From contig JAHBTP010000005.1 of assembly GCA_019638485.1 (NCBI GenBank), positions 87,093 to 131,337 on the forward strand: a DNA stretch of 44,245 nt, read 5' to 3'. The notes under the pieces were generated by a model. It made no database searches, was not told where the DNA came from, and saw nothing but the letters and a program-made list of their open reading frames with translations. The position numbers and the translations under genes were made by a program. The DNA is from Ferruginibacter sp. (GTDB taxonomy: Bacteria; Bacteroidota; Bacteroidia; Chitinophagales; Chitinophagaceae). Shown piece after piece: positions 18,001-26,390 of this stretch (positions are counted from its first letter, which is position 1; each line of letters opens with the position of its first letter).

Positions 18001-21000
18001 ACCGGCACATCAGGCTCTCCGGATTCAACAAAGCTATTAGGGTCGCCATATCCATCTCCATCAACATCTGCATAAAAAGTAAATACTTCAAGACTAAATG
18101 GATTTTCGTTAACATTGAGGGTACCAAAAGTATAGAAACCATAATCATTAATATTATTTGAAGCAACTGTTCCGCTTCTTGTTCCGCTAACAGTTGAATA
18201 GCCTTTACTTTCCCATGCAACACCATTCCAACGGGCCATGGAGAGATTATGGGGATTAGTGATATATTTTCTTGGAATACCGGGATCACGGAAGGAGAAT
18301 GTGAAAACCGGTGTTGAAACTCCTGCTAACCGCTCTACTTCCCAATACTCTGATCCTGTAATACGTTGAAGACCCACTCGCTGAGCAGTATCCATACCTG
18401 CATCAGAAGGGTCTCCAATAAAATATCTTACAGAAAATGAACTTCCCACAGCCGGGGCAGGAGACAATTGAACAGGAGCATAAATAGTATCAGCACCAAC
18501 AGGAAATGTGAATACATCATCCCCATCCTTTTGCACAGTTACATCTGCAAATGATGATGACGACGCTCCGGAATGAATGGCGTTATCAAAGAATTTTACT
18601 TTTTCATTTCCGTTTGGAACGGAGGAAACAATTTTTCCTGATTGAAATGTCAGCGATTGAGAAATAGAAGCATCACTCAATAATCTTACCTCAGGAGAGT
18701 TAAGGGTTACATTCTTAAAAATATTACCATGCATATCCAAATCACTTCCGGATATCGCACTTAGTATAGCATTATTAATTACGATATTGGGGGTGCCATT
18801 ACCAAAAACGGTCACGTTTCCATTATATACATTTGTACTGCCCGCACTGATACTAAAGCGTCCCGAACCCAGGTTATTATAGGTTACATTTCCATTATAA
18901 GTATTACCAGTGTTAATGAGATCTGCATCTTCAAAATTATAAGCATGTTTATTATTATAAATGGCATTACCAATAATTTCACTGCTTCGAATAGTTGTCG
19001 GGTAACTAGAGTTATTCACGTCAGTTTCAATAGTAAGATTACCGGTAAGTTTATTGTTAAAAAACCGTCCATACGCGGTACCGGCTCTTTGCTTTATATC
19101 CACATCATTAACAATCAGGGTGTCATTTAGAAACTCGAAACCATGAACGCCGGAAGCCGCAATGGAACCGCCTGACGTTTGATTGATTAAACGATAAACG
19201 TGAAACCAACCTCCATTTAAATTATTGATAGAAATATCTACCTTACCGCCAATGTTGGTAGTATAACCCAAATCTCCAAAATAATTATAACCGGTAGAAG
19301 TTTGAGTGTAAGAAAAATTACCGCCTACGCTTCCTCCTCTATAAAACCCTCCAAATGACTTTCCGTCTGCCATACTAATGTCTAAATTCCCACCAATAGT
19401 AACCGGAGAAAGGTTTCCAAGGGTAAAAACAGATGATTTAGAAGCTCCTACTATGCTAACATTTCCTGTTATTGAAACTGAGGTATTAGCAAGATCAGCA
19501 ACATCAAAATTGCTTATATCATTATGTTTAAAGGTGGCATTACCAATAATTTCACTGCTTCGAATAGTTGTCGGGTAACTAGAGTTATTCACGTCAGTTT
19601 CAATAGTAAGATTACCGGTAAGTTTATTGTTAAAAAACCGCCCATATGTGGTACCGGCTCTTTGCTTTATATCCACATCATTAACAATCAGGGTGTCATT
19701 TAGAAACTCGAAACCATGAACGCCGGAAGCCGCAATGGAACCGCCTGACGTTTGATTGATTAAACGATAAACGTGAAACCAACCTCCATTTAAATTATTG
19801 ATAGAAATATCTACCTTACCGCCAATGTTGGTAGTATAACCCAAATCTCCAAAATAATTATAACCGGTAGAAGTTTGAGTGTAAGAAAAATTACCGCCTA
19901 CGCTTCCTCCTCTATAAAACCCTCCAAATGACTTTCCGTCTGCCATACTAATGTCTAAATTCCCACCAATAGTAACCGGAGAAAGGTTTCCAAGGGTAAA
20001 AACAGATGATTTAGAAGCTCCTACTATGCTAACATTTCCTGTTATTGAAACTGAGGTATTAGCAAGATCAGCAACATCAAAATTGCTTATATCATTATGT
20101 TTAAAGGTGGCATTACCAATAATTTCACTGCTTCGAATAGTTGTCGGGTAATAGGAGTTATTCACGTCAGTTTCAATAGTAAGATTACCGGTAAGTTTAT
20201 TGTTAAAAAACCGCCCATATGTGGTACCGGCTCTTTGCTTTATATCCACATCATTAACAATCAGGGTGTCATTTAGAAACTCGAAACCATGAACGCCGGA
20301 AGCCGCAATGGAACCGCCTGATGTTTGATTGATTAAACGATAAACGTGAAACCAACCTCCATTTAAATTATTGATAGAAATATCTACCTTACCGCCAATG
20401 TTGGTAGCTTTATTCACAGTTCCAATATAATTATTACCGGTAGAAGTTTGAGTGTAGGAAAAATCACCATCTATATTTACCCCTGAACCAAATAAATCAC
20501 CTCCTCCTGTATTATTAAATTCAAAAGAAACTGAGCCTTTAAAAGTGGAAGATGATAATTTAGAAACCTGAGCCCCCCCTGTCCCATCTTGAATATAGGT
20601 AAACTCTCCATTATAATAGTTGGGTAAACCAGCTACATCGGCTTCATAGAATGTAGCAGCTCCATTTCTTTTGATTCTAAAATTTCCATCAAACCTATTA
20701 TTCCTAATAAAGGTTCCATACCCACCCGGGGCGGTGATAGAATCTTCCAGATGTGTAACCCCTGTAAAATGGTTATCATAAATTGTAGAATAATTATTCC
20801 CTCGCGTTCCGAATATCCCTATTGTATCCACAATCAAGGTATCATTCCTAAGATTTAATCCATAAGTATTCTTTCCAATTACTCTTCCTCCCGGAGTAAG
20901 ATTCTTTACTCTTTGAATTTCAAATACATTTGGTAATGCATGATAATCAGCATCCACAAAAAACCTTCCGGAAATAAGTGTAGCTTGAGCTTCATTAGAA

Positions 21001-21659
21001 GAACCAATTCTCACTGCGCCATTCCCAATTAAATTAGAAAGTGAAAAATCACCTGCCACATAACCCCCAACATTAAATATATCCAGCAAACCTCCTGCTG
21101 TGCGAGTAACTGAATAATTTCCCAAAAATTGAGATGGTGCATCATAAGATGACCAATAGGGGTCTGAACTACTTATAATAACTTCCAGATTATGTTGAAA
21201 TGTATTAGGAGCGCCGAAACCTTCTTTGAAATCGGTTTGCCCGGTTAATGTTAGCACCATATCAGCAGTTATTGTACAACCACCCATAATAACCTGATAA
21301 TTGACCCATCCTTTAATTTGTAAATTGATACTTCCTCCTGAGCCATTAATAGTAGCTCCTCTAAAATTTGAATACTTGGCGGAGTTAGTATTTATAAAAA
21401 GAGAGCCTCCACTACCGAAATCAATCAAAGAGCCATTTTGAATATCAATACTATTAATGGTTATGGCAGATGAAAGAACAGGATAGTTAACCAAACCACC
21501 CGGAATAGTCACATTCCCGGATGCGGATGGGACCGCATTCGTACTCCAATTTCCGGCCTCGTTCCAATCTGTATTAATGCTGCCTGTCCAAACTTGAGCT
21601 CCTGCAAATAGTGAAGTGCAAAATGCAACTAAAAGAAGTAATGTCTTTTTCATAAACAT
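15090..21659 (-). CDS. Giant T9SS-exported surface protein with MopE-like and Ig/PKD-like repeats
   Basis: 2189 residues. Signal peptide MFMKKTLLLLVAFCTSLFAG; the ATG at 21653 (MKKTLLLL) is an equally good start. About residues 25-1190 form a beta-rich, Gly/Asn/Thr-rich region, with very similar 191-residue repeats at about 420-900. About 1195-1725: eight repeats of 66-67 residues like the Cu-binding MopE/putative metal-binding motif, each with YADADGDGYGD (acidic, calcium-type loop), a DCDD segment, the phrase YPGAPELCDGKDNDC and four Cys. About 1725-2105: four Ig/PKD-like domains, each with a W-x-V-P and SGQGT core and a paired Cys. About 2115-2189: type IX sorting domain (VFPNPSTGAF near its start, ending VVTKRLVRL). 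Expected on the cell surface or released; adhesin is the likeliest role, but none is proven. Confidence 0.92.
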   Translation of the reverse strand: MFMKKTLLLLVAFCTSLFAGAQVWTGSINTDWNEAGNWSTNAVPSASGNVTIPGGLVNYPVLSSAITINSIDIQNGSLIDFGSGGSLFINTNSAKYSNFRGATINGSGGSINLQIKGWVNYQVIMGGCTITADMVLTLTGQTDFKEGFGAPNTFQHNLEVIISSSDPYWSSYDAPSQFLGNYSVTRTAGGLLDIFNVGGYVAGDFSLSNLIGNGAVRIGSSNEAQATLISGRFFVDADYHALPNVFEIQRVKNLTPGGRVIGKNTYGLNLRNDTLIVDTIGIFGTRGNNYSTIYDNHFTGVTHLEDSITAPGGYGTFIRNNRFDGNFRIKRNGAATFYEADVAGLPNYYNGEFTYIQDGTGGAQVSKLSSSTFKGSVSFEFNNTGGGDLFGSGVNIDGDFSYTQTSTGNNYIGTVNKATNIGGKVDISINNLNGGWFHVYRLINQTSGGSIAASGVHGFEFLNDTLIVNDVDIKQRAGTTYGRFFNNKLTGNLTIETDVNNSYYPTTIRSSEIIGNATFKHNDISNFDVADLANTSVSITGNVSIVGASKSSVFTLGNLSPVTIGGNLDISMADGKSFGGFYRGGSVGGNFSYTQTSTGYNYFGDLGYTTNIGGKVDISINNLNGGWFHVYRLINQTSGGSIAASGVHGFEFLNDTLIVNDVDIKQRAGTTYGRFFNNKLTGNLTIETDVNNSSYPTTIRSSEIIGNATFKHNDISNFDVADLANTSVSITGNVSIVGASKSSVFTLGNLSPVTIGGNLDISMADGKSFGGFYRGGSVGGNFSYTQTSTGYNYFGDLGYTTNIGGKVDISINNLNGGWFHVYRLINQTSGGSIAASGVHGFEFLNDTLIVNDVDIKQRAGTAYGRFFNNKLTGNLTIETDVNNSSYPTTIRSSEIIGNAIYNNKHAYNFEDADLINTGNTYNGNVTYNNLGSGRFSISAGSTNVYNGNVTVFGNGTPNIVINNAILSAISGSDLDMHGNIFKNVTLNSPEVRLLSDASISQSLTFQSGKIVSSVPNGNEKVKFFDNAIHSGASSSSFADVTVQKDGDDVFTFPVGADTIYAPVQLSPAPAVGSSFSVRYFIGDPSDAGMDTAQRVGLQRITGSEYWEVERLAGVSTPVFTFSFRDPGIPRKYITNPHNLSMARWNGVAWESKGYSTVSGTRSGTVASNNINDYGFYTFGTLNVNENPFSLEVFTFYADVDGDGYGDPNSFVESGEPDVPVGYVVDNTDCDDTDNTVYPGAPELCDGKDNDCNNLVDDGIGTTWYADADGDGYGDANVSVLACTQPVGYVSNSTDCNDADNTVYPGAPELCDGKDNDCNNLVDDGIGTTWYADADGDGYGDANVSVIACTQPVGYVSNSTDCDDEDNTVYPGAPELCDGKDNDCNNLIDDGNGTTWYADADGDGYGDANVSVVACTQPVGYVSNNTDCDDTDNTVYPGAPELCDGKDNDCNNIVDDGVGNIAWYADADSDGFGDANVSVMACTQPVGYVSNGTDCDDTDNTVYPGAPELCDGKDNDCNNLVDDGIGTTWYADADSDGYGDANISVMACTQPVGYVSNSTDCDDTDNTVYPGAPELCDGKDNDCNNLVDDGIGSTWYTDADGDGYGDANVSVIACTQPVGYVSNNTDCDDTDNTVYPGAPELCDGKDNDCNNIIDDGVGNIAWYADADGDGYGDANVSVMACTQPVGYVSNSTDCDDTDNTVYPGAPELCDGKDNDCNNLIDDGAAEVPTITGLVNMCPFEGTNTPIVFTANSNNANSYQWTVPPTVQIVSGQGTDQLTVNILSGFTAGANKQIRVVAFGSCGSSEMAIHYLLAQLPGTIDVITGVTSVCGLIDTNVPVTYSTSSSVAATSYQWTVPAGVNIVSGQGTTDLTVTFDNAFATSTISVFAQNDCGISNVRSFTVSRSLPATPGLISGATNPCMFMPSIAHPLGLTAVYRVPLMSGSSFSWSVPSGVTIEDQYDTQDDNVIEVSFSGSYGGGDISVTADNGCGISPARTLTLRNLRPGTPSGIDIDTENENCPNRVVVYSLSAMPSNSTSVEWTVPAGATIESGQGTTSIRVIYSDMGISGNITATANNGCSNSGVRSLKVKLPNCEIGEIKTPLMVFTQLSENVDDIMVFPNPSTGAFNIVTTKTKTPIMLEYQLTNQQGSVIASGRFMSGQSFTLNKSLRPGVYFLRTTHGNSVVTKRLVRL
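16492..18082 (-). repeat. Eight tandem MopE-like repeats (198-201 bp each)
   Basis: Eight units of 66 or 67 codons lie head to tail inside the large surface gene. Unit 1 is divergent at its start (FYADVDGDGYGDPNSF). Units 4 and 7 both end in DDGVGN, one codon longer, and units 5 and 8 both begin IAWYADAD. That spacing of three suggests that a block of three units was duplicated. DNA identity between units is high. Confidence 0.9.
18962..20405 (-). repeat. Near-identical 573-bp direct repeats, about 2.5 copies
   Basis: Copy A spans 18962-19534, copy B 19535-20107, and a partial copy C 20108 to about 20405, after which the sequence diverges (TNIGGKVD context kept, next residues changed). The offset is exactly 573 bases (191 codons), so the frame is kept. 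Only scattered differences are visible, e.g. around 19068-19078 against 19641-19651. The high DNA identity implies recent duplication or gene conversion. Confidence 0.92.
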
Positions 21660-21834
21660 AGCTTTAATTATTAAATTAGACTATCTTCTGGTGGGGGAGG
21701 TAAGAAAAGTATCCTTTGATGCACAAAAGAAAAGAAAATACATAGGCTAAGAAATAGCCCTTTTGGATTATTCGTTATATCCCGATTATTAATGTATTTT
21801 ATAAGCAAATTATAAAAGAGGAACAAGGTTAATT

Positions 21835-24834
21835 ATGAACCTAATGCTGAAAAAATTACTTGCTTTATTCATTATTTCCTTAAGCGGCGCAGCTTCTCAG
21901 GCTCAGAACATCGAGCGGCTTAACGTTTTTAGTTATAACGTAAACGATGGTATGTTGCAAAGTACCATCCACAATATACAGGTGGATGGTAATAATTTCT
22001 TTTGGATTAGTTTTCCAAACGGGATTCAAAAATTTGATGGTAATAGTTTCCAGAATATTCCCACAGATAAGAATTTCCCGGATGATAAATTTGTAACCTT
22101 CTTCCGCACTTCAACAGGAGACATCTTACTCAGTCATGAATTAGGAGTAACAAAATATAATCACAACACAAACAAACTTACACTGCTCACTTCATTCAAA
22201 AACCGACAAGATGTACCGGCCACATTTTTAGGTGAATGGGATGGGAAGGTGGTGCTATACATGGAAACCGGACAAGTGATTAGCATTCACCTCAACCAAG
22301 GAACGGTTAAATACAATACCAATAATAAGTTACCTGAATATCATACTTCAAATCCTTTAGGAAAGTTAATAGTAGCAAACAGGCCATGGAAGGAGCAAGT
22401 AACGTTTTGTATTTATGACACCCTTTACCAATACGATTTAAAAAGAGAAATCGTAATTACTAAACATTATTTTAATGAAGATGCACTGTTATACCTAACC
22501 CCCATTTCTCAAAATGAAGTGTTTTTTTCAAATTCGGGTGATAGTTCTTTTAGAAAGTTCAACTTGAACACAGGAGAGATTTCTGTTATTCATTCATTGC
22601 TCAATTTAAAAAATACAGGCAGGAGCCTTTTAATATTTAATAAAGAAGGGAGTTCTTATTTATCGCACAACGGTGCTCTCTTTTCTGTGGATTCAAACCT
22701 TAAAATAAAAACCCAAATAGTAAATTTTAAAAACAAGTCTGTTGGGGGTTATTCCAGTATTGCAAAGATGATAATTGACAATTTTGGAAATCTGTATATA
22801 GCTACCATTAATGACGGGATAAGGAGGGTAATGAGACATAATTTTCCTATTAAATATTACAACAATAATGTAGAAGGGAAAAATCATATCCTGTATATAC
22901 TTCCTGAAAAAGAAAACAATCGAATTCTAACCGGGGCAACAAGTTATGGATTAGCCATGTATGATACATCTCAGCAACTAATTAGGGAGCTAAAACACCT
23001 TCCGAACACTAAAAATGAACTACTTGTAAATACCATCATTAACATCGGCAGAGAGAGATCTTTGTTTTTTGTAAATGGAAGCCGTACTGCCTTTTTAACC
23101 AATAGTGACTTTTCACAAGTTACACCTATCCCAATCTCCGGTAAATCAAAAGAGATTACATCAAGGTATTTCAGCAATATCCTTTTTCAAAACTCAAATT
23201 CAGCTATTGTTCAATCTGAAGGTGTTATTTTCAAAGTAAATTTTTCTCCGTTAGAAATAAAAGGTTATAAATTTTCCAATTCCTACATCATGAGTGGAAT
23301 TTTTGTTAACCACCACATTATTTTCCACGAGGGAGATAGTCTTGTTTTTTTAAACCCGGAAAACTTACAGGTAATTAAAAAAACTTATTTACCCAATACC
23401 GGATTTGTTAGATGTTATGTAAAAGCAAGCGAAAAGGAATTTTTTGTAGGAAGCAATAAGGGGATATTTAAAATTGACACTTCAGGGCATGTTTTAAAAC
23501 ACATAGACAAGAGTAATGGTTTGCCTGATGAGTGTATTTATGCCATGCTAATTGACTCTAAAAATAATTTATGGTGCAGTTCTAATAAAGGTATTTTTAG
23601 AATCGGAAAGGACAACAGTATTTTTACACTAACTAAAGAGGATGGCTTGCAAGAAAATGAATTCAATACCAATGTTGCAGTTAAAACAAAAGATGGTGAA
23701 ATGTTTTTTGGTGGTGTTAATGGGGTAAGTAGTTTTTTCCCTTCTCAGCTTAATAAAGCACCGGAAAATATAAAAATTTTCATTTTAAATATCGCAGTAA
23801 ATAATCAGCATTTAAAAACTGACACTGCCGTTTGGAATTTATCTAAAATTGAATTAAAGTATAATGAAAATCAATTAGCCTTTGATTTTATAGCATCCGG
23901 AAACAGTACTCCGGGTCAATATGTTCATCAGTATATGTTAAAAGGGGTTGACAATGCCTGGATACAAAACGACAGGATAAGAACCATACGATATAATTTA
24001 CAGCCAGGAAAATATACACTTGAACTTTACGCATCATACATTTTTAATAAAAATGCAAAGCCGCTTAAAGAATTAGTAATTATTATTCATCCACCATTTT
24101 GGCAAACCTGGTGGTTTTTAATCATTAGCGCCCTTTCACTTATTGGGTTGCTTGTAATTATTATTAACCGTTATAATGCTGCCAAATTCCGTGAAAAGTT
24201 AAATATCCTGAATCAAGAAAAGAAGTTGCAAAATGAACGGGAGCGTATTTCACATGATTTGCATGACAATATTGGGGCTTTTGCCCATACCATTTTATTT
24301 AAGGCTAATTCACTTGAAGAGGGGAATGAGAAAAAGGTAAATAGAGATTCCCTTGAGGACATGAAGTTTGCTGCCAGAGATATCCTATTATCGCTGCGTG
24401 AAACAATATGGGCTTTTAAAAGTGAAAAATTTTCTATTAATGCGTGCATTATACGAATTAGAAATTTCATACAACCCCTTTCTCGCTATTATCCTAAAAT
24501 CAAATTTCAATTAACAGATGACAATCAGTCAACTCATCAATTACCTCACCAGGATGCGCTTAATTTAGTGCGCATAATACAAGAAGTTGTAACGAATGCA
24601 ATTAAACACGCAGCACCAACAAATATTAAAATTACAAGTAAAATAATAGCCGATAAATGGATAATTTCCATTACTGACAATGGTAGCGGCTTCGATCTTA
24701 ATACCATAAAGAAAGGCAATGGATTAGATAATATTAAACGAAGAGCTGCCCATTCTAATTTCAATATTGAATATCATTCATCAGCAGAAGAAGGAACAAA
24801 AGTAGAAATAATAGTAACTTTCCCTAATCCATAA
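21835..24834 (+). CDS. Sensor histidine kinase with periplasmic propeller and Y_Y_Y domain
   Basis: 999 residues. Signal peptide at the N-terminus (KKLLALFIISLSGAASQAQ). A long periplasmic region (about 30-690) has weak propeller repeats such as FFWISFPNGIQKFDGN and NNLWCSSNKGIFRIG, as in two-component regulator propellers. A Y_Y_Y domain follows (about 690-750, with MLKGVDNAW and YNLQPGKYTLELYA). One membrane helix lies at about 759-780. The cytoplasmic part has HisKA_3 dimerisation with ERISHDLHDN (probable phospho-acceptor His810) and HATPase_c (N box EVVTNAIKHA, G boxes DNGSGFD and GNGLDNIKRR). No receiver domain is fused. The partner regulator follows 49 bases downstream; the surface-protein gene is divergent. 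Confidence 0.93.
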   Translation: MNLMLKKLLALFIISLSGAASQAQNIERLNVFSYNVNDGMLQSTIHNIQVDGNNFFWISFPNGIQKFDGNSFQNIPTDKNFPDDKFVTFFRTSTGDILLSHELGVTKYNHNTNKLTLLTSFKNRQDVPATFLGEWDGKVVLYMETGQVISIHLNQGTVKYNTNNKLPEYHTSNPLGKLIVANRPWKEQVTFCIYDTLYQYDLKREIVITKHYFNEDALLYLTPISQNEVFFSNSGDSSFRKFNLNTGEISVIHSLLNLKNTGRSLLIFNKEGSSYLSHNGALFSVDSNLKIKTQIVNFKNKSVGGYSSIAKMIIDNFGNLYIATINDGIRRVMRHNFPIKYYNNNVEGKNHILYILPEKENNRILTGATSYGLAMYDTSQQLIRELKHLPNTKNELLVNTIINIGRERSLFFVNGSRTAFLTNSDFSQVTPIPISGKSKEITSRYFSNILFQNSNSAIVQSEGVIFKVNFSPLEIKGYKFSNSYIMSGIFVNHHIIFHEGDSLVFLNPENLQVIKKTYLPNTGFVRCYVKASEKEFFVGSNKGIFKIDTSGHVLKHIDKSNGLPDECIYAMLIDSKNNLWCSSNKGIFRIGKDNSIFTLTKEDGLQENEFNTNVAVKTKDGEMFFGGVNGVSSFFPSQLNKAPENIKIFILNIAVNNQHLKTDTAVWNLSKIELKYNENQLAFDFIASGNSTPGQYVHQYMLKGVDNAWIQNDRIRTIRYNLQPGKYTLELYASYIFNKNAKPLKELVIIIHPPFWQTWWFLIISALSLIGLLVIIINRYNAAKFREKLNILNQEKKLQNERERISHDLHDNIGAFAHTILFKANSLEEGNEKKVNRDSLEDMKFAARDILLSLRETIWAFKSEKFSINACIIRIRNFIQPLSRYYPKIKFQLTDDNQSTHQLPHQDALNLVRIIQEVVTNAIKHAAPTNIKITSKIIADKWIISITDNGSGFDLNTIKKGNGLDNIKRRAAHSNFNIEYHSSAEEGTKVEIIVTFPNP

Positions 24835-24883
24835 GCATTATTGGTTAATAAACTAAAATTCGACACATTTGAATTCTTGACAA

Positions 24884-25555
24884 ATGAAAATGAAAGTTGC
24901 AATAATAGATGATAAAGCAAGCAACCGGGAGATCCTGCATAAAAAATTGGAGATTAATCCATCGTTTAAGATTAGCTTAACTGCGGAAAACGGAATGGAT
25001 TTTCTTCATCAATTAAAACATTTATCTCCCGCAGATTTACCCGATGTTGCGCTTATGGATTTAGAGATGCCTGAGATGGATGGTGTAAATGCTATTGCGT
25101 TAGGTTCTGCCTTATATCCCTCCATTAAATTTATTGTACTCACCATATTTGATGATGAGGACAGAATCTTTAATGCCATACGTGCAGGAGCTTTTGGCTT
25201 TTTACTAAAAGATGAAAGTGCAGAGAATATAGAGGAAATGTTACAACACATGGAAGAAACAGGAGCCGGGCCCATATCTCCCGGAGTTGCTCATAAAATC
25301 TTGCAGATGGTTCAAAAGGATAATCAGATCCAAATGCATAAGAAAAAGCAGGCGGATACATTTTTTAATTTAAGCGAACGTGAACAGGAGATTTTAACGC
25401 TGTTAGTTAAGGGATATTTATATAAAGAAATTGGTGCTGCACTAAATATTAGCCCTAATACTGCCAAAAAACATGTAATGAACATATACCAAAAATTACA
25501 CATCAACAGCCGGGCACAGGCTATGCATCTTGCTTTTGAAAAAGGATTAATATAA
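24884..25555 (+). CDS. NarL/LuxR-family response regulator
   Basis: 223 residues. Receiver domain (1-120) with acidic pair IIDD (residues 7-10), phospho-acceptor Asp59 in ALMDLEMPEMDG, and Lys in LLKDES. The C-terminal LuxR-type helix-turn-helix (about 160-223) shows LSEREQEILTLLVKGYLYKE and TAKKHVMNIYQKL. It pairs naturally with the HisKA_3 kinase upstream, which is the kinase class that works with NarL-type regulators. Start at 24884 (MKMKVAIIDD) or 24890. Regulon unknown; the divergent surface-protein promoter is an obvious candidate target by location only. Confidence 0.95.
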   Translation: MKMKVAIIDDKASNREILHKKLEINPSFKISLTAENGMDFLHQLKHLSPADLPDVALMDLEMPEMDGVNAIALGSALYPSIKFIVLTIFDDEDRIFNAIRAGAFGFLLKDESAENIEEMLQHMEETGAGPISPGVAHKILQMVQKDNQIQMHKKKQADTFFNLSEREQEILTLLVKGYLYKEIGAALNISPNTAKKHVMNIYQKLHINSRAQAMHLAFEKGLI

Positions 25556-25581
25556 AATTTTTATAGCAGCACACGAAAATA

Positions 25582-25589
25582 TATCTTCG
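25582..25589 (+). promoter_or_regulatory. Probable -7 promoter box of pyrH (TATCTTCG)
   Basis: TATCTTCG differs from TAnnTTTG at one base. It lies 13 bases before the pyrH ATG, so the leader would be about 9 nt. No clear -33 element. Confidence 0.4.
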
Positions 25590-25602
25590 CACAAAATCTC
25601 GT

Positions 25603-26313
25603 ATGCTCCCCAAATACAAACGTGTTCTGCTAAAATTATCAGGAGAATCTTTAATGGGTGATAAAAACTTTGGTCTAGACCCGCAGGTAATTAGTCAATA
25701 TGCTCAGGATATAAAACTGCTAACAACTATGGGTGTACAGGTGGCTATAGTAATAGGTGGTGGTAATATCTACCGAGGTATGGATGAGTCAGAAACCGGA
25801 ATTGAGCGGGCGCAAGGAGATTATATGGGGATGTTGGCTACGGTAATAAACGGAATGGCGCTTCAAAGCGGATTGGAAAAAGCAGGTGTTTATACACGCC
25901 TACAAAGTGCTATTAAAATGGAACAAATAGCCGAGCCTTATATCCGCAGGCGTGCTATCCGCCATCTTGAAAAAGGAAGAGTGGTGATTTTTGGTGCAGG
26001 AACCGGAAATCCTTATTTTACTACAGATACTGCAGGCTCATTACGCGCCATAGAAATTAAGGCAGATGTTATTTTAAAAGGAACACGGGTAGATGGCATT
26101 TACTCTGCTGACCCTGAAAAAGATCCTAATGCTACATTATATCCAAGCATCTCCTTTTCCGAATGTATCAGTAAGAACCTACGTATAATGGATATGACCG
26201 CTTTTACTCTTTGTATGGAAAATAATTTGCCCATTATCGTTTTTGATATGAACAAGCCCGGCAATCTACTCCGGGTTGTTACCGGCGAAAAAGTAGGAAC
26301 CATCGTAAAGTAG
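25603..26313 (+). CDS. pyrH: UMP kinase
   Basis: 236 residues, the normal bacterial length. N-terminal [15 protein letters not shown] and the glycine loop [10 protein letters not shown] belong to the amino-acid-kinase fold; [15 protein letters not shown] is a hallmark of bacterial PyrH, and [14 protein letters not shown] closes the nucleotide site. It phosphorylates UMP to UDP in the cytoplasm (pyrimidine nucleotide synthesis). It is followed 77 bases later by a coiled-coil gene with its own promoter box; frr, a common neighbour of pyrH, is not seen. Confidence 0.97.
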   Translation: MLPKYKRVLLKLSGESLMGDKNFGLDPQVISQYAQDIKLLTTMGVQVAIVIGGGNIYRGMDESETGIERAQGDYMGMLATVINGMALQSGLEKAGVYTRLQSAIKMEQIAEPYIRRRAIRHLEKGRVVIFGAGTGNPYFTTDTAGSLRAIEIKADVILKGTRVDGIYSADPEKDPNATLYPSISFSECISKNLRIMDMTAFTLCMENNLPIIVFDMNKPGNLLRVVTGEKVGTIVK

Positions 26314-26363
26314 TTTCCTGTACATTTTTGAGATTATACCGTGGCGTTGTATATTAAAATGAT

Positions 26364-26371
26364 TATATTTG
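26364..26371 (+). promoter_or_regulatory. Bacteroidota -7 promoter box (TATATTTG)
   Basis: A perfect TAnnTTTG box 19 bases before the ATG of the coiled-coil gene at 26391. The nearest TTG (26347-26349) is too close for a normal -33 element. It suggests that the coiled-coil gene is transcribed separately from pyrH. Confidence 0.5.
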
Positions 26372-26390
26372 ATATGCTCAAATACTACTA

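Noticed and set aside
16946..18040. His/Tyr-rich plus-strand frames of 97 and 231 codons
   Set aside because: They are the antisense of the MopE-like repeat array; the low-complexity H/Y/L content mirrors the repeated coding strand.
18962..20405. Regular repeats as a CRISPR array
   Set aside because: The repeat unit is 573 bp, in frame and coding, with no short repeat/unique spacer pattern and no cas genes. The same holds for the 198-bp array at 16492-18082.
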